A DNA stretch of 64,000 nucleotides from Tumebacillus permanentifrigoris. Its GTDB lineage: Bacteria > Bacillota > Bacilli > Tumebacillales > Tumebacillaceae. The notes below the pieces were generated by a model, which saw nothing but the letters and a program-made list of their open reading frames with translations, was not told where the DNA came from and ran no database searches. A program made the translations under genes and the position numbers. Numbering within the stretch: position 1 is the first letter of the stretch; every line of letters begins with the position of its first letter. Where the stretch lies: the NCBI RefSeq assembly GCF_003148565.1, contig NZ_QGGL01000014.1, forward strand, positions 33,037-97,036, written 5' to 3'. Below, piece after piece: positions 44,055 to 53,199 of the stretch.

Positions 44055-44828
44055 ATGAAGCTACTCAAAAAACTGATTGCACCCTTCATTGTCACTGCAG
44101 TAATGTTGATCGGACTCATCCCGAGTGCAGCAACGGCGGCACCGAACTTCCAAATGCCGTTCCCGTGTGGACAAGTCTGGGAAGGTCAGACTCGTACTGA
44201 CCACAGCCCGGCCAACGCGGTCGACTTCAACCGCACCGACGATCTGGGCGACACTGTCGTCGCATCGGCGGGTGGCAAAGTCACCGTCGTTCGCGACTTG
44301 GGTGACACCAGCTACGGCAAGTACGTGGTCGTTGACCACGGCGGCGGCTGGACAACCTACTACGCACATCTGAACACCCAATCGGTCTCCGTTGGCCAAA
44401 CCGTCACGTTTGGCACCAAACTCGGAACTGTCGGTTCCACCGGCGGCTCGACCGGCCCGCACCTGCACTTCGAAGAGCGCTACAACGGCGTTGCACAAAA
44501 AGTGGTCATGAACGGTGCTCAAGCGCTCTACTGGGGCTCTAAGAGCTACACCAGCAAAAACGGCTGCTCGAACATCGGCGGCACTGTGAACACCGCTGGT
44601 TCGGCGTTGACCGTTCGTTCCGGCCCGGGTACTTCCTACGCGAGTGTAGGTTCTGTTGCAGACGGCCAATCGGTCACGATCTACTGCCAAGAGCGCGGTA
44701 CTTCGGTCACTGGCACCTACGGCACCACCACCCTGTGGGACAAAATCTCCTCGACCTCCAACCAATACATCTCTGACGCCTACGTCTACACCGGCTCAGA
44801 CGGACAAGTCGCACCGACCTGTCCATAG
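44055..44828 (+). CDS. Secreted M23 metallopeptidase with SH3 domain
   Basis: A pre-protein of 257 residues. The signal peptide ends near AATAA. The M23 (LytM/lysostaphin-type) domain spans about 35-150: zinc ligands in the first His/Asp region (DHSPANAVDFN) and the HxH in GPHLHFE. An SH3_3-like domain follows (TAGSALTVRSGPGTSYASVG, about 180-250). It is likely to cut peptidoglycan cross-bridges at the cell surface. AGGAGG eight bases upstream selects the ATG at 44055. Confidence 0.88.
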   Translation: MKLLKKLIAPFIVTAVMLIGLIPSAATAAPNFQMPFPCGQVWEGQTRTDHSPANAVDFNRTDDLGDTVVASAGGKVTVVRDLGDTSYGKYVVVDHGGGWTTYYAHLNTQSVSVGQTVTFGTKLGTVGSTGGSTGPHLHFEERYNGVAQKVVMNGAQALYWGSKSYTSKNGCSNIGGTVNTAGSALTVRSGPGTSYASVGSVADGQSVTIYCQERGTSVTGTYGTTTLWDKISSTSNQYISDAYVYTGSDGQVAPTCP

Positions 44829-44835
44829 TGTTAGA

Positions 44836-44871
44836 AAAAAGACCCTTTGCGAGATCTCGCAAGGGTCTTTT
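44836..44871 (+). terminator. First of two tandem terminators
   Basis: AAAGACCCTTTGCGAG...CTCGCAAGGGTCTTTTT after the M23 gene. Confidence 0.9.
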
Positions 44872-44877
44872 TGCAGG

Positions 44878-44914
44878 GAAAAGGGAGACTCGCGCGATGC
44901 GGTCTCCCTTTTTT
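44878..44914. terminator. Second tandem terminator
   Basis: AAAAGGGAGAC pairs with GTCTCCCTTTTTT. It can act on both strands and probably serves the convergent transducer gene. Confidence 0.88.
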
Positions 44915-44932
44915 GTTGCATAACTTGTTGGA

Positions 44933-45760
44933 TTAGATGAGATTGGCGTATTCCTTCAACCGTTTGGACAGCTCGTGAATCTCGTCGACGAAGCGTGAGA
45001 TCTCCTGCGTGGACAGGGACTGTTCCTCGCCGTTGTCGACGACTTGTTGGATCGAGGAGTGGATGGTTTGCGTGGAGCTTTTGATCGTGGTCAGTGTATT
45101 CTGGATCGCTTCGACAGAGCTGCGCGTGTCGTTGGACAGCTTGCGGATCTCCTCGGCGACGACGCCGAATCCACGTCCGTACTCGGCGGCGCGTGCGGCT
45201 TCAATCGCGGCATTGAGTCCCAGCAGGTTGGTTTGGTTGGCGACTTTGTGAATCATCCGCAACACGTCGGACGTTTTGTTAACCTCCGTGGCGGCAATCT
45301 CCGACTGCGCAGACATCAATTTGGTCAGCGTCTCCAAGGCCATCGCGCTGTCTTGGATGTTGTTGACACTCTTGCTGACTTGAGCGAGCGAGCCGACCAT
45401 CTGATCAGCCATTTCGCGCAGACGGTCTTCATTGTGACGCAGGATGCCAAGTGACATCACGCCGACGACCGCGCCGTGGTCGTCCTTGACCGGCACCAAA
45501 CTCGCGGTGAACTCGATGCCAAAAACCGACGCTGGCACTTGGGTCAAGCTAGGCTCGCCGGAGACGATGACGACATGGGCAGGCGTACCGGGTCTGAGCG
45601 CGGTTCCGACTTCAATTTTCAAATCGATTTTGCGCCCACGGAAGTAGCCGACGATTCGTTCCGTGTCGGCGATGGTGACGGAGAGGTCCGTCGGGAACGC
45701 CTGTTGGAAGAGCGGTGCGACATCGATCAGTCGTTGCACATACGGGTGATGAGAAGACAT
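44933..45760 (-). CDS. Soluble methyl-accepting chemotaxis-type transducer
   Basis: A 275-residue protein without membrane segments. The N-terminal 105 residues form a small sensory domain ([22 protein letters not shown] recalls PAS-like or YkuI-type sensors). The C-terminal coiled-coil signalling domain holds the hairpin motif [32 protein letters not shown]. It is short compared with full receptors and lacks obvious methylation helices, so it probably works as a cytoplasmic sensor. AGGTGG precedes the ATG. Confidence 0.82.
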   Translation of the reverse strand: MSSHHPYVQRLIDVAPLFQQAFPTDLSVTIADTERIVGYFRGRKIDLKIEVGTALRPGTPAHVVIVSGEPSLTQVPASVFGIEFTASLVPVKDDHGAVVGVMSLGILRHNEDRLREMADQMVGSLAQVSKSVNNIQDSAMALETLTKLMSAQSEIAATEVNKTSDVLRMIHKVANQTNLLGLNAAIEAARAAEYGRGFGVVAEEIRKLSNDTRSSVEAIQNTLTTIKSSTQTIHSSIQQVVDNGEEQSLSTQEISRFVDEIHELSKRLKEYANLI

Positions 45761-45882
45761 CAGAGAACCACCTTTGGAGTTGATAGCTCTATTTTAGATG
45801 TGAGAGCGGATTAATGCTAGACTTCGACGACGAAACTTGTGGGAATCTCGCAGAATCGGGTGCAAGGATTGCGTGCAGGCGC

Positions 45883-46428
45883 TTACATCGTCTTCCTCGC
45901 ATCGAGTATCAACGACATCGAACGCAACACACCGTCTCGGTTGCGGTGATCATGGCGTCGGGAGCGGTAGATCACGCCGTCTGCATCCGCCCACGGGTGT
46001 TCGTGAAATTCGCCAAACTCATCACAATACTCCAGCAGGTTAACTTGAAAGCCTGCTTGTTCAAACACCTTGGTCAGCGTCTGGTAGGTGTAAAAGACTT
46101 GATGGGAAGCCGCTGGGTGGTCGGCGGGGCCAGGACCGCCGACTTGGCAGATGTGGTGGTACTCTTCGTTTGGAAAATGGAAGTCGGGCACGGCGACGCG
46201 GATGTGCCCACCAAGTCGCAGAAACTCGTAACAGAGCACCGCAGCCTCCCCTGCTTCTCGAAGCGTCAGGTGCTCCCAGACATGCTCGGCGAGGATCGCC
46301 TCGATCGATGCGGGTGCAAACCGTGCCGCCCAATCTTCACGTCGCAATAGGTTCAACTCGTCCTCCTGCGTGTACAGCCAACCTGGATTGTTGCGGAATT
46401 CTCCTGCTCCGATGACGACTTTGGCCAT
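45883..46428 (-). CDS. SAM-dependent methyltransferase-like protein
   Basis: A protein of 181 residues. The visible part fits the second half of a class I methyltransferase: SIEAILAEHVWEHLTLREA, then CYEFLRLGGHIRVAVPD. The glycine-rich SAM loop is reduced to VVIGAGEFRNNPGWLY at the N-terminus, as in short predicted methyltransferases of the class that act near cell-surface sugars. ATG at 46428 has AGGGAGA at good distance. The substrate is unknown. Confidence 0.7.
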   Translation of the reverse strand: MAKVVIGAGEFRNNPGWLYTQEDELNLLRREDWAARFAPASIEAILAEHVWEHLTLREAGEAAVLCYEFLRLGGHIRVAVPDFHFPNEEYHHICQVGGPGPADHPAASHQVFYTYQTLTKVFEQAGFQVNLLEYCDEFGEFHEHPWADADGVIYRSRRHDHRNRDGVLRSMSLILDARKTM

Positions 46429-46493
46429 TTCCAATCTCTCCCTGTCAGACAGTTTGACTTATCGTACACTGGGGTGTACGGAAAAACAACTCC

Positions 46494-46523
46494 TTGACAA
46501 AGGGCTCGTTCGGATGGCAAACT
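46494..46523 (+). promoter_or_regulatory. Candidate promoter of the T-box transcript
   Basis: TTGACA, 18 bases and CAAACT, upstream of the T-box leader. The -35 is perfect and the -10 is weak. Confidence 0.45.
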
Positions 46524-46547
46524 AGTCAAAACACATCCACAGATCAT

Positions 46548-46811
46548 GCGATGACGGAGTGAGTAAGTTGGATCGACCCGTGCAGAGAATGGAAGCCAGC
46601 GGCTGAGAGCTTCCATCGGGGAGCCGACTGAACCCGCCTCCGGAGCAGCCCGTGAAAAGCGGGACGGGTGCCGTCCGTTACAACGGTTTTAAGTGGGGGA
46701 GCTCTGCCGGTGCACAGGCAGTCTGCCCAATGAAGGTGGTACCGCGAGAGAACAGTCAAACCCTCTCGTCCTTCAAGTTCGTTCGAACTTGAAGGGCGGG
46801 AGGGTTTTTTT
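46548..46811 (+). promoter_or_regulatory. T-box leader controlling proC (proline type)
   Basis: The T-box sequence AAGGTGGTACCGCG is exact at 46733-46746. Upstream is a long structured Stem I. A GC-rich terminator (arms of about 20 bases, then seven Ts) lies at 46761-46811. In the likely specifier region, GAACCCGCC at 46630-46638 offers CCC or CCG, both Pro codons. Uncharged tRNA(Pro) should pair there and at the T-box to prevent termination. Confidence 0.88.
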
Positions 46812-46837
46812 ACATTCACAGAGGGGTGGAGAACTCA

Positions 46838-47686
46838 ATGACCAAGCGCAATTTGAAGGACTGCAACATCCTGCTCCTCGGAGCGGGTTCGATCGCCAAA
46901 GCGATGATTCGCGGGTTGGTGGTCGGGCAGGAAGTACGGGCGGAGCAGATTTATGTGACCAACCGGAGTGACCGTGACCGTCTCTACGCCCTGCGCGAGA
47001 TGTACGGCGTGCAGGCGGTGGAAGACCTTTGGAAACAACCAGAGGTGATCGAGCGCGCAGATGTCGTCGTGCTGGCCGTGAAACCCCATGATCTGCTCAG
47101 TGTCGCGGCCCAACTGCGCCCGCACTTGCAGGAGGGAGCCGTGGTGTTGTCGCTGGCGGCAGGCATCTCGACTGAAGCGATCACTCGTCAAGTGGGCACT
47201 CAATTCGCCGTGGTGCGGGCGATGCCCAATACCGCCTGTGCCGTGCTGGAGTCGGCGACGGCGGTTTGTTACGGGCCTACCTGTTCGTCCACGGCGCGAG
47301 AACTGGCGCGGCAGGTGCTGTCTCAAGTCGGGTTGGTCAGCGAGGTGGAAGAGTCTGCGATGGATGCGGTGACCGGGGTGTCCGGGAGCGGCCCGGCGTA
47401 TTTTTACTATATGGTCGAAGCGATGCAAGCGGCGGCACAAGCGCAAGGGCTGTCTGCGGAGGTCGCGCGAGGCTTGATTTTACAAACGCTGTTTGGCGCT
47501 GGCAAGATGATGCAGGAGACCGGCCTCGATGCCTGCGAATTGCGCCGCCAAGTCACATCGCCCAACGGCACGACGATGGCCGGGCTGCACGTGTTGGAAC
47601 AGGCTGGCTTCACCCGCGTCATGCACGAGGTGATCGCTGCTGCCACGTCGCGCAGTGAGGAGATGGGCCGTGTCTACCGAGGCTAG
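46838..47686 (+). CDS. proC: Pyrroline-5-carboxylate reductase
   Basis: ProC makes proline from pyrroline-5-carboxylate with NAD(P)H. The protein is 282 residues, with the Rossmann motif LLGAGSIAKAMIRGL near the N-terminus and the signature VSGSGPAYFYYMVEAM in the C-terminal domain, followed by RRQVTSPNGTTMAGL. GGTGGAG selects the ATG at 46838; a GTG at 46826 is less likely. It is the only gene directly under the T-box leader. Confidence 0.93.
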   Translation: MTKRNLKDCNILLLGAGSIAKAMIRGLVVGQEVRAEQIYVTNRSDRDRLYALREMYGVQAVEDLWKQPEVIERADVVVLAVKPHDLLSVAAQLRPHLQEGAVVLSLAAGISTEAITRQVGTQFAVVRAMPNTACAVLESATAVCYGPTCSSTARELARQVLSQVGLVSEVEESAMDAVTGVSGSGPAYFYYMVEAMQAAAQAQGLSAEVARGLILQTLFGAGKMMQETGLDACELRRQVTSPNGTTMAGLHVLEQAGFTRVMHEVIAAATSRSEEMGRVYRG

Positions 47687-47763
47687 TTTGTGATTGACGA
47701 GTAAAGCGTTGTACAGTAACATAAATGTATAACATTGTTACAGTAGAGGTGAGAGGGAAAGCG

Positions 47764-48375
47764 ATGAATCCTTGGATATCGAAAAAAGATCTGCTCGCTT
47801 TGACCGGGATCTCCTATGGGCAGCTCTATAGATGGAAGCGGCAAAACTTGATCCCGGAGTCGTGGTTTCAGAAGCAATCGGCGAGCACGGGCCAGGAGAC
47901 GTTTTTTGACCGCGAGAAAATTGTGGAGCGCATCCGGTTGATCAAGGAGATGAAGGATCAATACTCGCTGGAGGAACTTGCGGAGATCCTCTCGCCAGAT
48001 GTGGCGACGCGGGTGTACCGATCGCGCGAGGCGAAGCATCTGTGGGAGGAGGGACGGTTGCTGATCCGCCGCTATCGAAAAGTGGTGCAGAAGCGGGAGT
48101 TTTCCTACTTCGAACTGCTGCTGCTCGACGCGGTCAGCCGGGTGCAGGACTTGGATGAAGACTTCCTCGACGAGCTCTTGCACAGTGTGGCGCAGTGGCA
48201 GTCGCTCGCCAAGGGAACTGCCTATCACCTGTTGATCACGGAAAAAGCGGGACTGCGCTCCGCTTGGTTGCTTGAACGAGGAACCGGAGTACAACTGGAC
48301 ATTCGCACCCACCAGCTCCAACTCTTCGATCTAGAGGAATTGTCCCAAGACCTCAGTTTGCGCCTCAAGGGGTGA
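47764..48375 (+). CDS. DUF4004 family protein (YhbD-like)
   Basis: A 203-residue protein. The N-terminus has a MerR-like winged helix (WISKKDLLALTGISYGQLYRWKRQNLIP), a middle region with EKIVERIRLIKEMKDQYSLEELAEIL, and the DUF4004 C-terminal part. GAGGG precedes the ATG at 47764. B. subtilis YhbD is of similar length and unknown function. It is probably a DNA-binding regulator. Confidence 0.78.
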   Translation: MNPWISKKDLLALTGISYGQLYRWKRQNLIPESWFQKQSASTGQETFFDREKIVERIRLIKEMKDQYSLEELAEILSPDVATRVYRSREAKHLWEEGRLLIRRYRKVVQKREFSYFELLLLDAVSRVQDLDEDFLDELLHSVAQWQSLAKGTAYHLLITEKAGLRSAWLLERGTGVQLDIRTHQLQLFDLEELSQDLSLRLKG

Positions 48376-48384
48376 CGGAGAAAA

Positions 48385-48416
48385 AAGGCACTCTACCTAT
48401 AAGTAGAGTGCCTTGA
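48385..48416. terminator. Hairpin between convergent genes
   Basis: AAGGCACTCTAC, loop, GTAGAGTGCCTT with an A run on the left. It is best suited to the minus-strand diguanylate cyclase transcript. Confidence 0.7.
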
Positions 48417-48440
48417 TGGGCTCGTGCTAGGACAGGTTGC

Positions 48441-49520
48441 TTAGCTCTCGTGCAGGGTGCCGACGACGCGGTTCTTGCCTGTGCGCTTCGCTTCGTAGAG
48501 GCGAGCATCTGCGGTCTTGAACAGGTCTTCCTTGCACAGTCCAGGCTCGCGTTGGACGAGGCCGATACTGACAGTCACGGTGTGGTCGCCCAACTCTTCG
48601 AATTTTTCAGCGGCAATCAATTCACGAATCCGATCCAGCGTGGCCCACGAGGTATCAAACTCAGCGTCGGTTAGGATCACCGCGAACTCCTCCCCGCCAT
48701 AGCGGGCGACGAAGTCATTGGGGGTCAGATGTTCACGGATCATCAAGGCGATGCGCTTGAGCACGATATCGCCGACCCAGTGTCCGTAGGTGTCGTTGAT
48801 CATCTTGAAATTGTCGATGTCGATCAAGGCGACTTGCAGGCGCAACGAGGTCAGGTCGAGCTTCAACAGGCTGTCGAGGTATTCGTGGAACGTCTTGTGG
48901 TTGTAGAGGCTGGTCAAGGCGTCCAGTTTGGTGATCGTATCGTACATGATGTTGTCGACGAGCAGATCGCGCTCAGATTCCATCGCTTTTTTTAACTGGT
49001 TGCGGAGTTGGTCGCCGCGCAGGATGATGCCTACCCCCAACAGATAGGCGCCGATCAGCATCGCGATCATCGCGATGATCTCATACACGGTCATGCTCGC
49101 CTGGTGTTCGGGACTTGCTTGCAAAACGAGCAGGGCTCCGATGCTCAGCAGGCAGGACAGCAGCGCTCTCTTGCGGTCAAAGTACATGATCGACGTCAGC
49201 GTTGAGAGGGCAAACATCGCGTACATGCCGTGCAAGTTCGGATTGTAGAACACGACGGTGAAGGCGATCGCGGTCGCAGTCAGGATGAACCAGATGTCCA
49301 GACGAGGTGACTTTACCGTGCGAAACGCGATCTCCAAGGCGCCGACGATCCCGATGAGCACCGCAGTTGGGATCAGCATCCTATGGTACAGATAGAAACC
49401 GACCCACCACGGGGATTGCACGATCGCAAATACGAGGCCGAGAAGCGCCGCCAGCAGATACAACCACACGACCGTCCAGTAGCCGTTCAAGATCATTCGA
49501 TTCCAAGTGGGTTGGTTCAA
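48441..49520 (-). CDS. Membrane-bound diguanylate cyclase
   Basis: A 359-residue protein with six or so membrane helices (about 10-185), a short linker helix and a GGDEF domain (about 200-355). ARYGGEEF and DIDNFKMINDTYGHWVGD are fully canonical, so it should make cyclic-di-GMP. No inhibitory RxxD is obvious. The TTG start has GAGGGTG upstream. It is divergent from the DUF6884 gene. Confidence 0.88.
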   Translation of the reverse strand: MNQPTWNRMILNGYWTVVWLYLLAALLGLVFAIVQSPWWVGFYLYHRMLIPTAVLIGIVGALEIAFRTVKSPRLDIWFILTATAIAFTVVFYNPNLHGMYAMFALSTLTSIMYFDRKRALLSCLLSIGALLVLQASPEHQASMTVYEIIAMIAMLIGAYLLGVGIILRGDQLRNQLKKAMESERDLLVDNIMYDTITKLDALTSLYNHKTFHEYLDSLLKLDLTSLRLQVALIDIDNFKMINDTYGHWVGDIVLKRIALMIREHLTPNDFVARYGGEEFAVILTDAEFDTSWATLDRIRELIAAEKFEELGDHTVTVSIGLVQREPGLCKEDLFKTADARLYEAKRTGKNRVVGTLHES

Positions 49521-49680
49521 GTTATCACCCTCATTGCAGTTTAGCAGGAGTAATTCTACTATAACATAAACTCAGGTTCACATCGTGGTAAGAGTGTATT
49601 CGTGATATTTCCTGTTGACGGCAGATTTCAATTCTTCTCTCTAGCGCACCGATTGGCACGCGAGTATGATGTTCAGTAGT

Positions 49681-49722
49681 AAAAAGGCAGGCTTCCACAC
49701 CTCGTGTGGAGTCTGCCTTTTT
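49681..49722. other. Strong hairpin between divergent genes
   Basis: AAAAAGGCAG...CCACAC, loop CTC, GTGTGG...CTGCCTTTTT. It looks like a bidirectional terminator, but the genes on both sides point away from it. It may end a short leader RNA (a TATGAT lies at 49662) or insulate the two units. Confidence 0.6.
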
Positions 49723-49778
49723 GAGCGAGACGCTACTACTCTGCACCAAATTTTGGTTTTTTATTAAGGAGATGGGTT

Positions 49779-50258
49779 ATGGTGAGCAAAAGACGACTCT
49801 GCATCACCCCATGTGGGGCGAAAAAGATCTGGGACAAGCAGCCGGATGCGGGGGTAACACAAGCGCAGGACGTATACATCGGTGCGTTCGCGAACGCGTG
49901 CCAAGCGTATGCGAACGTTTTTTTCGAACAATGGGTGATCCTGTCGGCGAAGCATGGGGTGTTGTTCCCAACGGATTTGTTGGCAGAGAACTATGATGTG
50001 GCGTTCAACTCGGACCCGGCGTTGGTGATCCCGGTGGAGCAATTGCGCGAACAATGGCTGGCGTTGGGGCTACGTGATGTCGAGGAAGTCGTCGTGCTCG
50101 GTGGGAAAAAGTACGTGCAGGCGGTAGAGCGCTTGTTTGCCGGTTGGTCGTTGCACCCGCACATCGTGACCCCGTTGCGCGGACTCAAAGGGATCGGGTA
50201 CATGCTACAGGCTTTACAAGGCGCGGTCCAGCAGCGTGTGGAGATCGACCCTGAATAG
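49779..50258 (+). CDS. DUF6884-type protein
   Basis: A 159-residue protein. ITPCGAKKIWDKQP near the N-terminus, then DVYIGAFANACQAYAN and WVILSAKHGVLFPTDLLAENYDV, match the small family related to archaeosine/TGT-associated domains and DUF6884. The conserved Cys-Gly-Lys-Lys and Lys-His-Gly suggest a catalytic role on nucleic acid or nucleotide substrates, but no reaction is known. AAGGAG precedes the ATG. Confidence 0.7.
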   Translation: MVSKRRLCITPCGAKKIWDKQPDAGVTQAQDVYIGAFANACQAYANVFFEQWVILSAKHGVLFPTDLLAENYDVAFNSDPALVIPVEQLREQWLALGLRDVEEVVVLGGKKYVQAVERLFAGWSLHPHIVTPLRGLKGIGYMLQALQGAVQQRVEIDPE

Positions 50259-50293
50259 ATAGGAACAAAGTAGCATAAATATGGATGAAGTTC

Positions 50294-50322
50294 ATGACAG
50301 GTGAACAAAAGACTGGCATAAT
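50294..50322 (+). promoter_or_regulatory. Candidate promoter of the KinB-like kinase
   Basis: ATGACA, 17 bases and CATAAT, 38 bases before the start codon. Confidence 0.45.
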
Positions 50323-50359
50323 ACTCTATGTACAAATTAAAAAAATGGAGGAATTGTTG

Positions 50360-51643
50360 TTGTCCAGGGATTTGCTGTTGAATCTATTGCTGATCCTGAC
50401 ACCGATTTTCGTGTATCAGGTGCTCCTCTTGGACCGGTTGTCCTCCAAGCGACCTCGACTCGAACAGTGGTTGCTCGGCTTGTTATACGGAATTGCGTGT
50501 GTCCTGTGCATGGTATTCCCGATTACCGCAGGCAAAGACTTTCTCTGGGACTTGCGTTGGGTGCCTTTCATCATCTCCGTTCTCTATGGCGGATGGCGTA
50601 GTGGTGTACTGGCGATGCTGTTGTTGCTTGGCTTTCGGTTGTACATCGGTGGTGGACTGGCCTTTTATATGACCGTGATCATAGCGGTGAGTGCGTTTGC
50701 TGGGACGCTTTGGATTCGTAAGCGTTACATGGCCTACAACCGGACGCAGAAAGTGTTCTGTAGCTTAGGTCTGACGATGGCGACGTTTCTTGTGATGATG
50801 GCCCTGATCTGGTATGTTTTTGACGCGCGCAGTGACGTGAGTTTTCTGATCGGGCAAGGCTCGTGTTTCTACTCGGCGTATGCGGGCGTCTATGTGTTCT
50901 CGATGGCATTCTCTGTGCTGTTGATCGAGAACTTGATGGAGAGCGCACGGATGCGTGAGGAGATTCGCAAGTCGGAGAAATTGAGCATCATCTCAGAACT
51001 GGCCGCCTCGATTGCTCATGAAATTCGCACCCCGCTGACGGTGGTACGCGGCTTTATTCAACTGGCACAGTCCTCGATGGCAGAGACCAATCAAAGCTAT
51101 ATGGCGACGGCGATCGCGGAATTGGATCGTGCGGAGTTTATCATTTCTGATTATCTGAATTTTGCTAAACCGGAACTGGATCATCTCGAACGCGTCAACG
51201 TCGGCGAAGAAGTGCGGAACATGGCGAACTTCATGACCTCATTTGCCACGATGCAAGGGGTGGAGTTGGTCACAGACGTACAGGAAACGCTGTACGTGTT
51301 TGCCGACAAGGTCAAGCTTAAACAAGTGATCATCAACCTCGTCAAAAACTCCATCGAAGCGATTCGTCACGGAGGACGAGTCGAGGTGCAGGCGCGGCGT
51401 AGTGGCGACCGCGTGTTGATCACCGTAACGGACACTGGCGAAGGCATGACCAGCGTCCAGTTGGAACGGCTCGGCAAACCGTTCTACTCCACCAAGGACA
51501 AAGGAATTGGCCTCGGTCTGATGGTCACGTTCCGCATCGTGGAAGCGATGCAGGGGACGCTGACTTTTGAATCGCAAAAAGGTCGGGGCACGAAGGCGAC
51601 GATCTCGGTCAACGCCGTGGCGATGCACAAGGAGGAGACCTGA
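50360..51643 (+). CDS. Sporulation-type sensor histidine kinase (KinB-like)
   Basis: A kinase of 427 residues from TTG 50360, placed eight bases after GGAGG. Five to six membrane helices (about 5-180) of the 5TMR-LYT type lead into a HisKA domain with SIAHEIRTPLTVVRGFIQL (phospho-His near residue 220) and an HATPase_c domain with NLVKNSIEAI, DTGEGM and GIGLGLMV. This layout matches B. subtilis KinB, which feeds the Spo0 phosphorelay. No response regulator is adjacent, which also fits an orphan phosphorelay kinase. Confidence 0.85.
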   Translation: MSRDLLLNLLLILTPIFVYQVLLLDRLSSKRPRLEQWLLGLLYGIACVLCMVFPITAGKDFLWDLRWVPFIISVLYGGWRSGVLAMLLLLGFRLYIGGGLAFYMTVIIAVSAFAGTLWIRKRYMAYNRTQKVFCSLGLTMATFLVMMALIWYVFDARSDVSFLIGQGSCFYSAYAGVYVFSMAFSVLLIENLMESARMREEIRKSEKLSIISELAASIAHEIRTPLTVVRGFIQLAQSSMAETNQSYMATAIAELDRAEFIISDYLNFAKPELDHLERVNVGEEVRNMANFMTSFATMQGVELVTDVQETLYVFADKVKLKQVIINLVKNSIEAIRHGGRVEVQARRSGDRVLITVTDTGEGMTSVQLERLGKPFYSTKDKGIGLGLMVTFRIVEAMQGTLTFESQKGRGTKATISVNAVAMHKEET

Positions 51644-51646
51644 AAA

Positions 51647-51680
51647 AGCTGACGTTCGGTGCAGACGTCAGCTTTTTTTT
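51647..51680 (+). terminator. Terminator of the kinase gene
   Basis: AGCTGACGT pairs with ACGTCAGCT, then eight Ts. Confidence 0.9.
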
Positions 51681-51744
51681 GCCATTTGTAACTCCTGTGT
51701 AACCCCTATAGCGTACCTTTCCAAGTAGAAAGGGGGAGTTATCT

Positions 51745-53130
51745 GTGTTTTTAGACATCTTGGCGATTTTGGTCGCTCTGGGTTTGTTGATGTTCGTGGC
51801 CTACCGCGGGTATCCAGTTATCATCTTTGCCCCGATTTTTGCGTTGTTGGCTGCAAGCCTGTCGGGTCTTGCACTGATGCCAAGTTACACCGAGTCGTTT
51901 ATGTTGCAAGCTGCAAACTACGTGAAATCATTTTTCCCGATCTTCCTGTTGGGTGCAATCTTCGGTAAAGTCATGGAGATGAATGGGGCTGCGGCCTCGA
52001 TTGCGCACGGGATCGTGCGCTCGCTCGGTTCGAAGCGAGCGATCCTCGCAGTCGTGCTCGCTTGTGGCATTCTGACCTATGGTGGCGTCTCGCTGTTTGT
52101 CGTTGCGTTTGCCGTGTATCCGTTTGCAGCGGCGATCTTCCGCGAGGCGGACATCCCGAAACGCCTGTTGCCAGGCACGATTGCCCTCGGGGCGTTCACG
52201 TTTACGATGGACGCATTGCCGGGCACTCCGCAAATTCAAAACATCATCCCGACCAACTTTTTCGGGACGGACGCCTATGCTGCGCCGTTCGTCGGTATCA
52301 TCGGGGGTCTGCTCGTGTTGCTAGGCGGTCTGTACTGGCTGGAACGCCGCCGCCGTCAAGCCGCTGCGGCAGGTGAAGGCTATGGCGAGAACCACCGCAA
52401 TGAGCCGGATGCCGTACAGAGCACAGGTTTCCCGAAGCTGTGGGTCGCCCTGTTGCCGTTGCTCGTCGTACTGGTACTGAACTACGTGTTGAGCCGCACA
52501 GGTGCTGCAGCCGACAAATGGTATGATGCAGAAACGCTCAAGAAGACGTTCAACATCCCGAATGTCAAAACGGTCGTCTCGTCGTGGGCGCTGATCGCTG
52601 CACTGACCGCTGGGATCATCACAGCGCTGCTGATCAACGCACGCGCTGTGAAGGGCAAGTTGGCAGGCGGACTCAGCGCAGCGGCGGCAGGTGCGTTGCT
52701 GGCGATCTTCAACACCGCGTCTGAAGTTGGCTTTGGCAACGTGATCAAGACCTTGCCAGGCTTTGCAGGCATCCGCGATGCGATCCTCGGCGCGAGCAAT
52801 CATCCGTTGATCTCGGAAGCGCTTGCAGTCAACGTGCTGGCGGGGATCACCGGTTCTGCGTCAGGCGGTCTCTCGATCGCGCTGGACGTTATGGGCAAGC
52901 AATACCTCGCCCTCGCCAACGCGTCAGGCCTCTCGCCGGAACTCTTGCACCGCATCGCTTCGATGGCGTCTGGCGGCATGGATACCCTGCCGCACAACGG
53001 AGCGGTCATCACCTTGCTGGCGATCACCGGGTTGACCCATCGCCAATCGTACAAGGACATTTTCGCCATCACAGTCGTGAAAACGATTACGGTATTCCTG
53101 CTGGCAGCCGTGCTGTCGGTGATCTACTAA
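51745..53130 (+). CDS. GntP-family permease
   Basis: A 461-residue transporter with about 12 helices. Features of the GntP/organic-acid symporter class are FGKVMEMNGAAASIAHGIVRSLG, GGVSLFVVAFAVYPFA and the C-terminal SGGMDTLPHNGAVITLL. These proteins import gluconate-like or other carboxylic acids with protons; the exact substrate is not readable. GTG start with GGGGGAG upstream. It stands alone between two terminators. Confidence 0.85.
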   Translation: MFLDILAILVALGLLMFVAYRGYPVIIFAPIFALLAASLSGLALMPSYTESFMLQAANYVKSFFPIFLLGAIFGKVMEMNGAAASIAHGIVRSLGSKRAILAVVLACGILTYGGVSLFVVAFAVYPFAAAIFREADIPKRLLPGTIALGAFTFTMDALPGTPQIQNIIPTNFFGTDAYAAPFVGIIGGLLVLLGGLYWLERRRRQAAAAGEGYGENHRNEPDAVQSTGFPKLWVALLPLLVVLVLNYVLSRTGAAADKWYDAETLKKTFNIPNVKTVVSSWALIAALTAGIITALLINARAVKGKLAGGLSAAAAGALLAIFNTASEVGFGNVIKTLPGFAGIRDAILGASNHPLISEALAVNVLAGITGSASGGLSIALDVMGKQYLALANASGLSPELLHRIASMASGGMDTLPHNGAVITLLAITGLTHRQSYKDIFAITVVKTITVFLLAAVLSVIY

Positions 53131-53155
53131 GCAACTACGTCACGACGTCAAAAGC

Positions 53156-53192
53156 AAGACCGGCTTCCCGTGGGGGAGCCGGTCTTTTTGTG
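53156..53192. terminator. Bidirectional terminator
   Basis: AAGACCGGCTTCCC pairs with GGGAGCCGGTCTTTTT. It lies between the GntP gene and the convergent glycogen operon end. Confidence 0.9.
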
Positions 53193-53199
53193 TTCTCCA

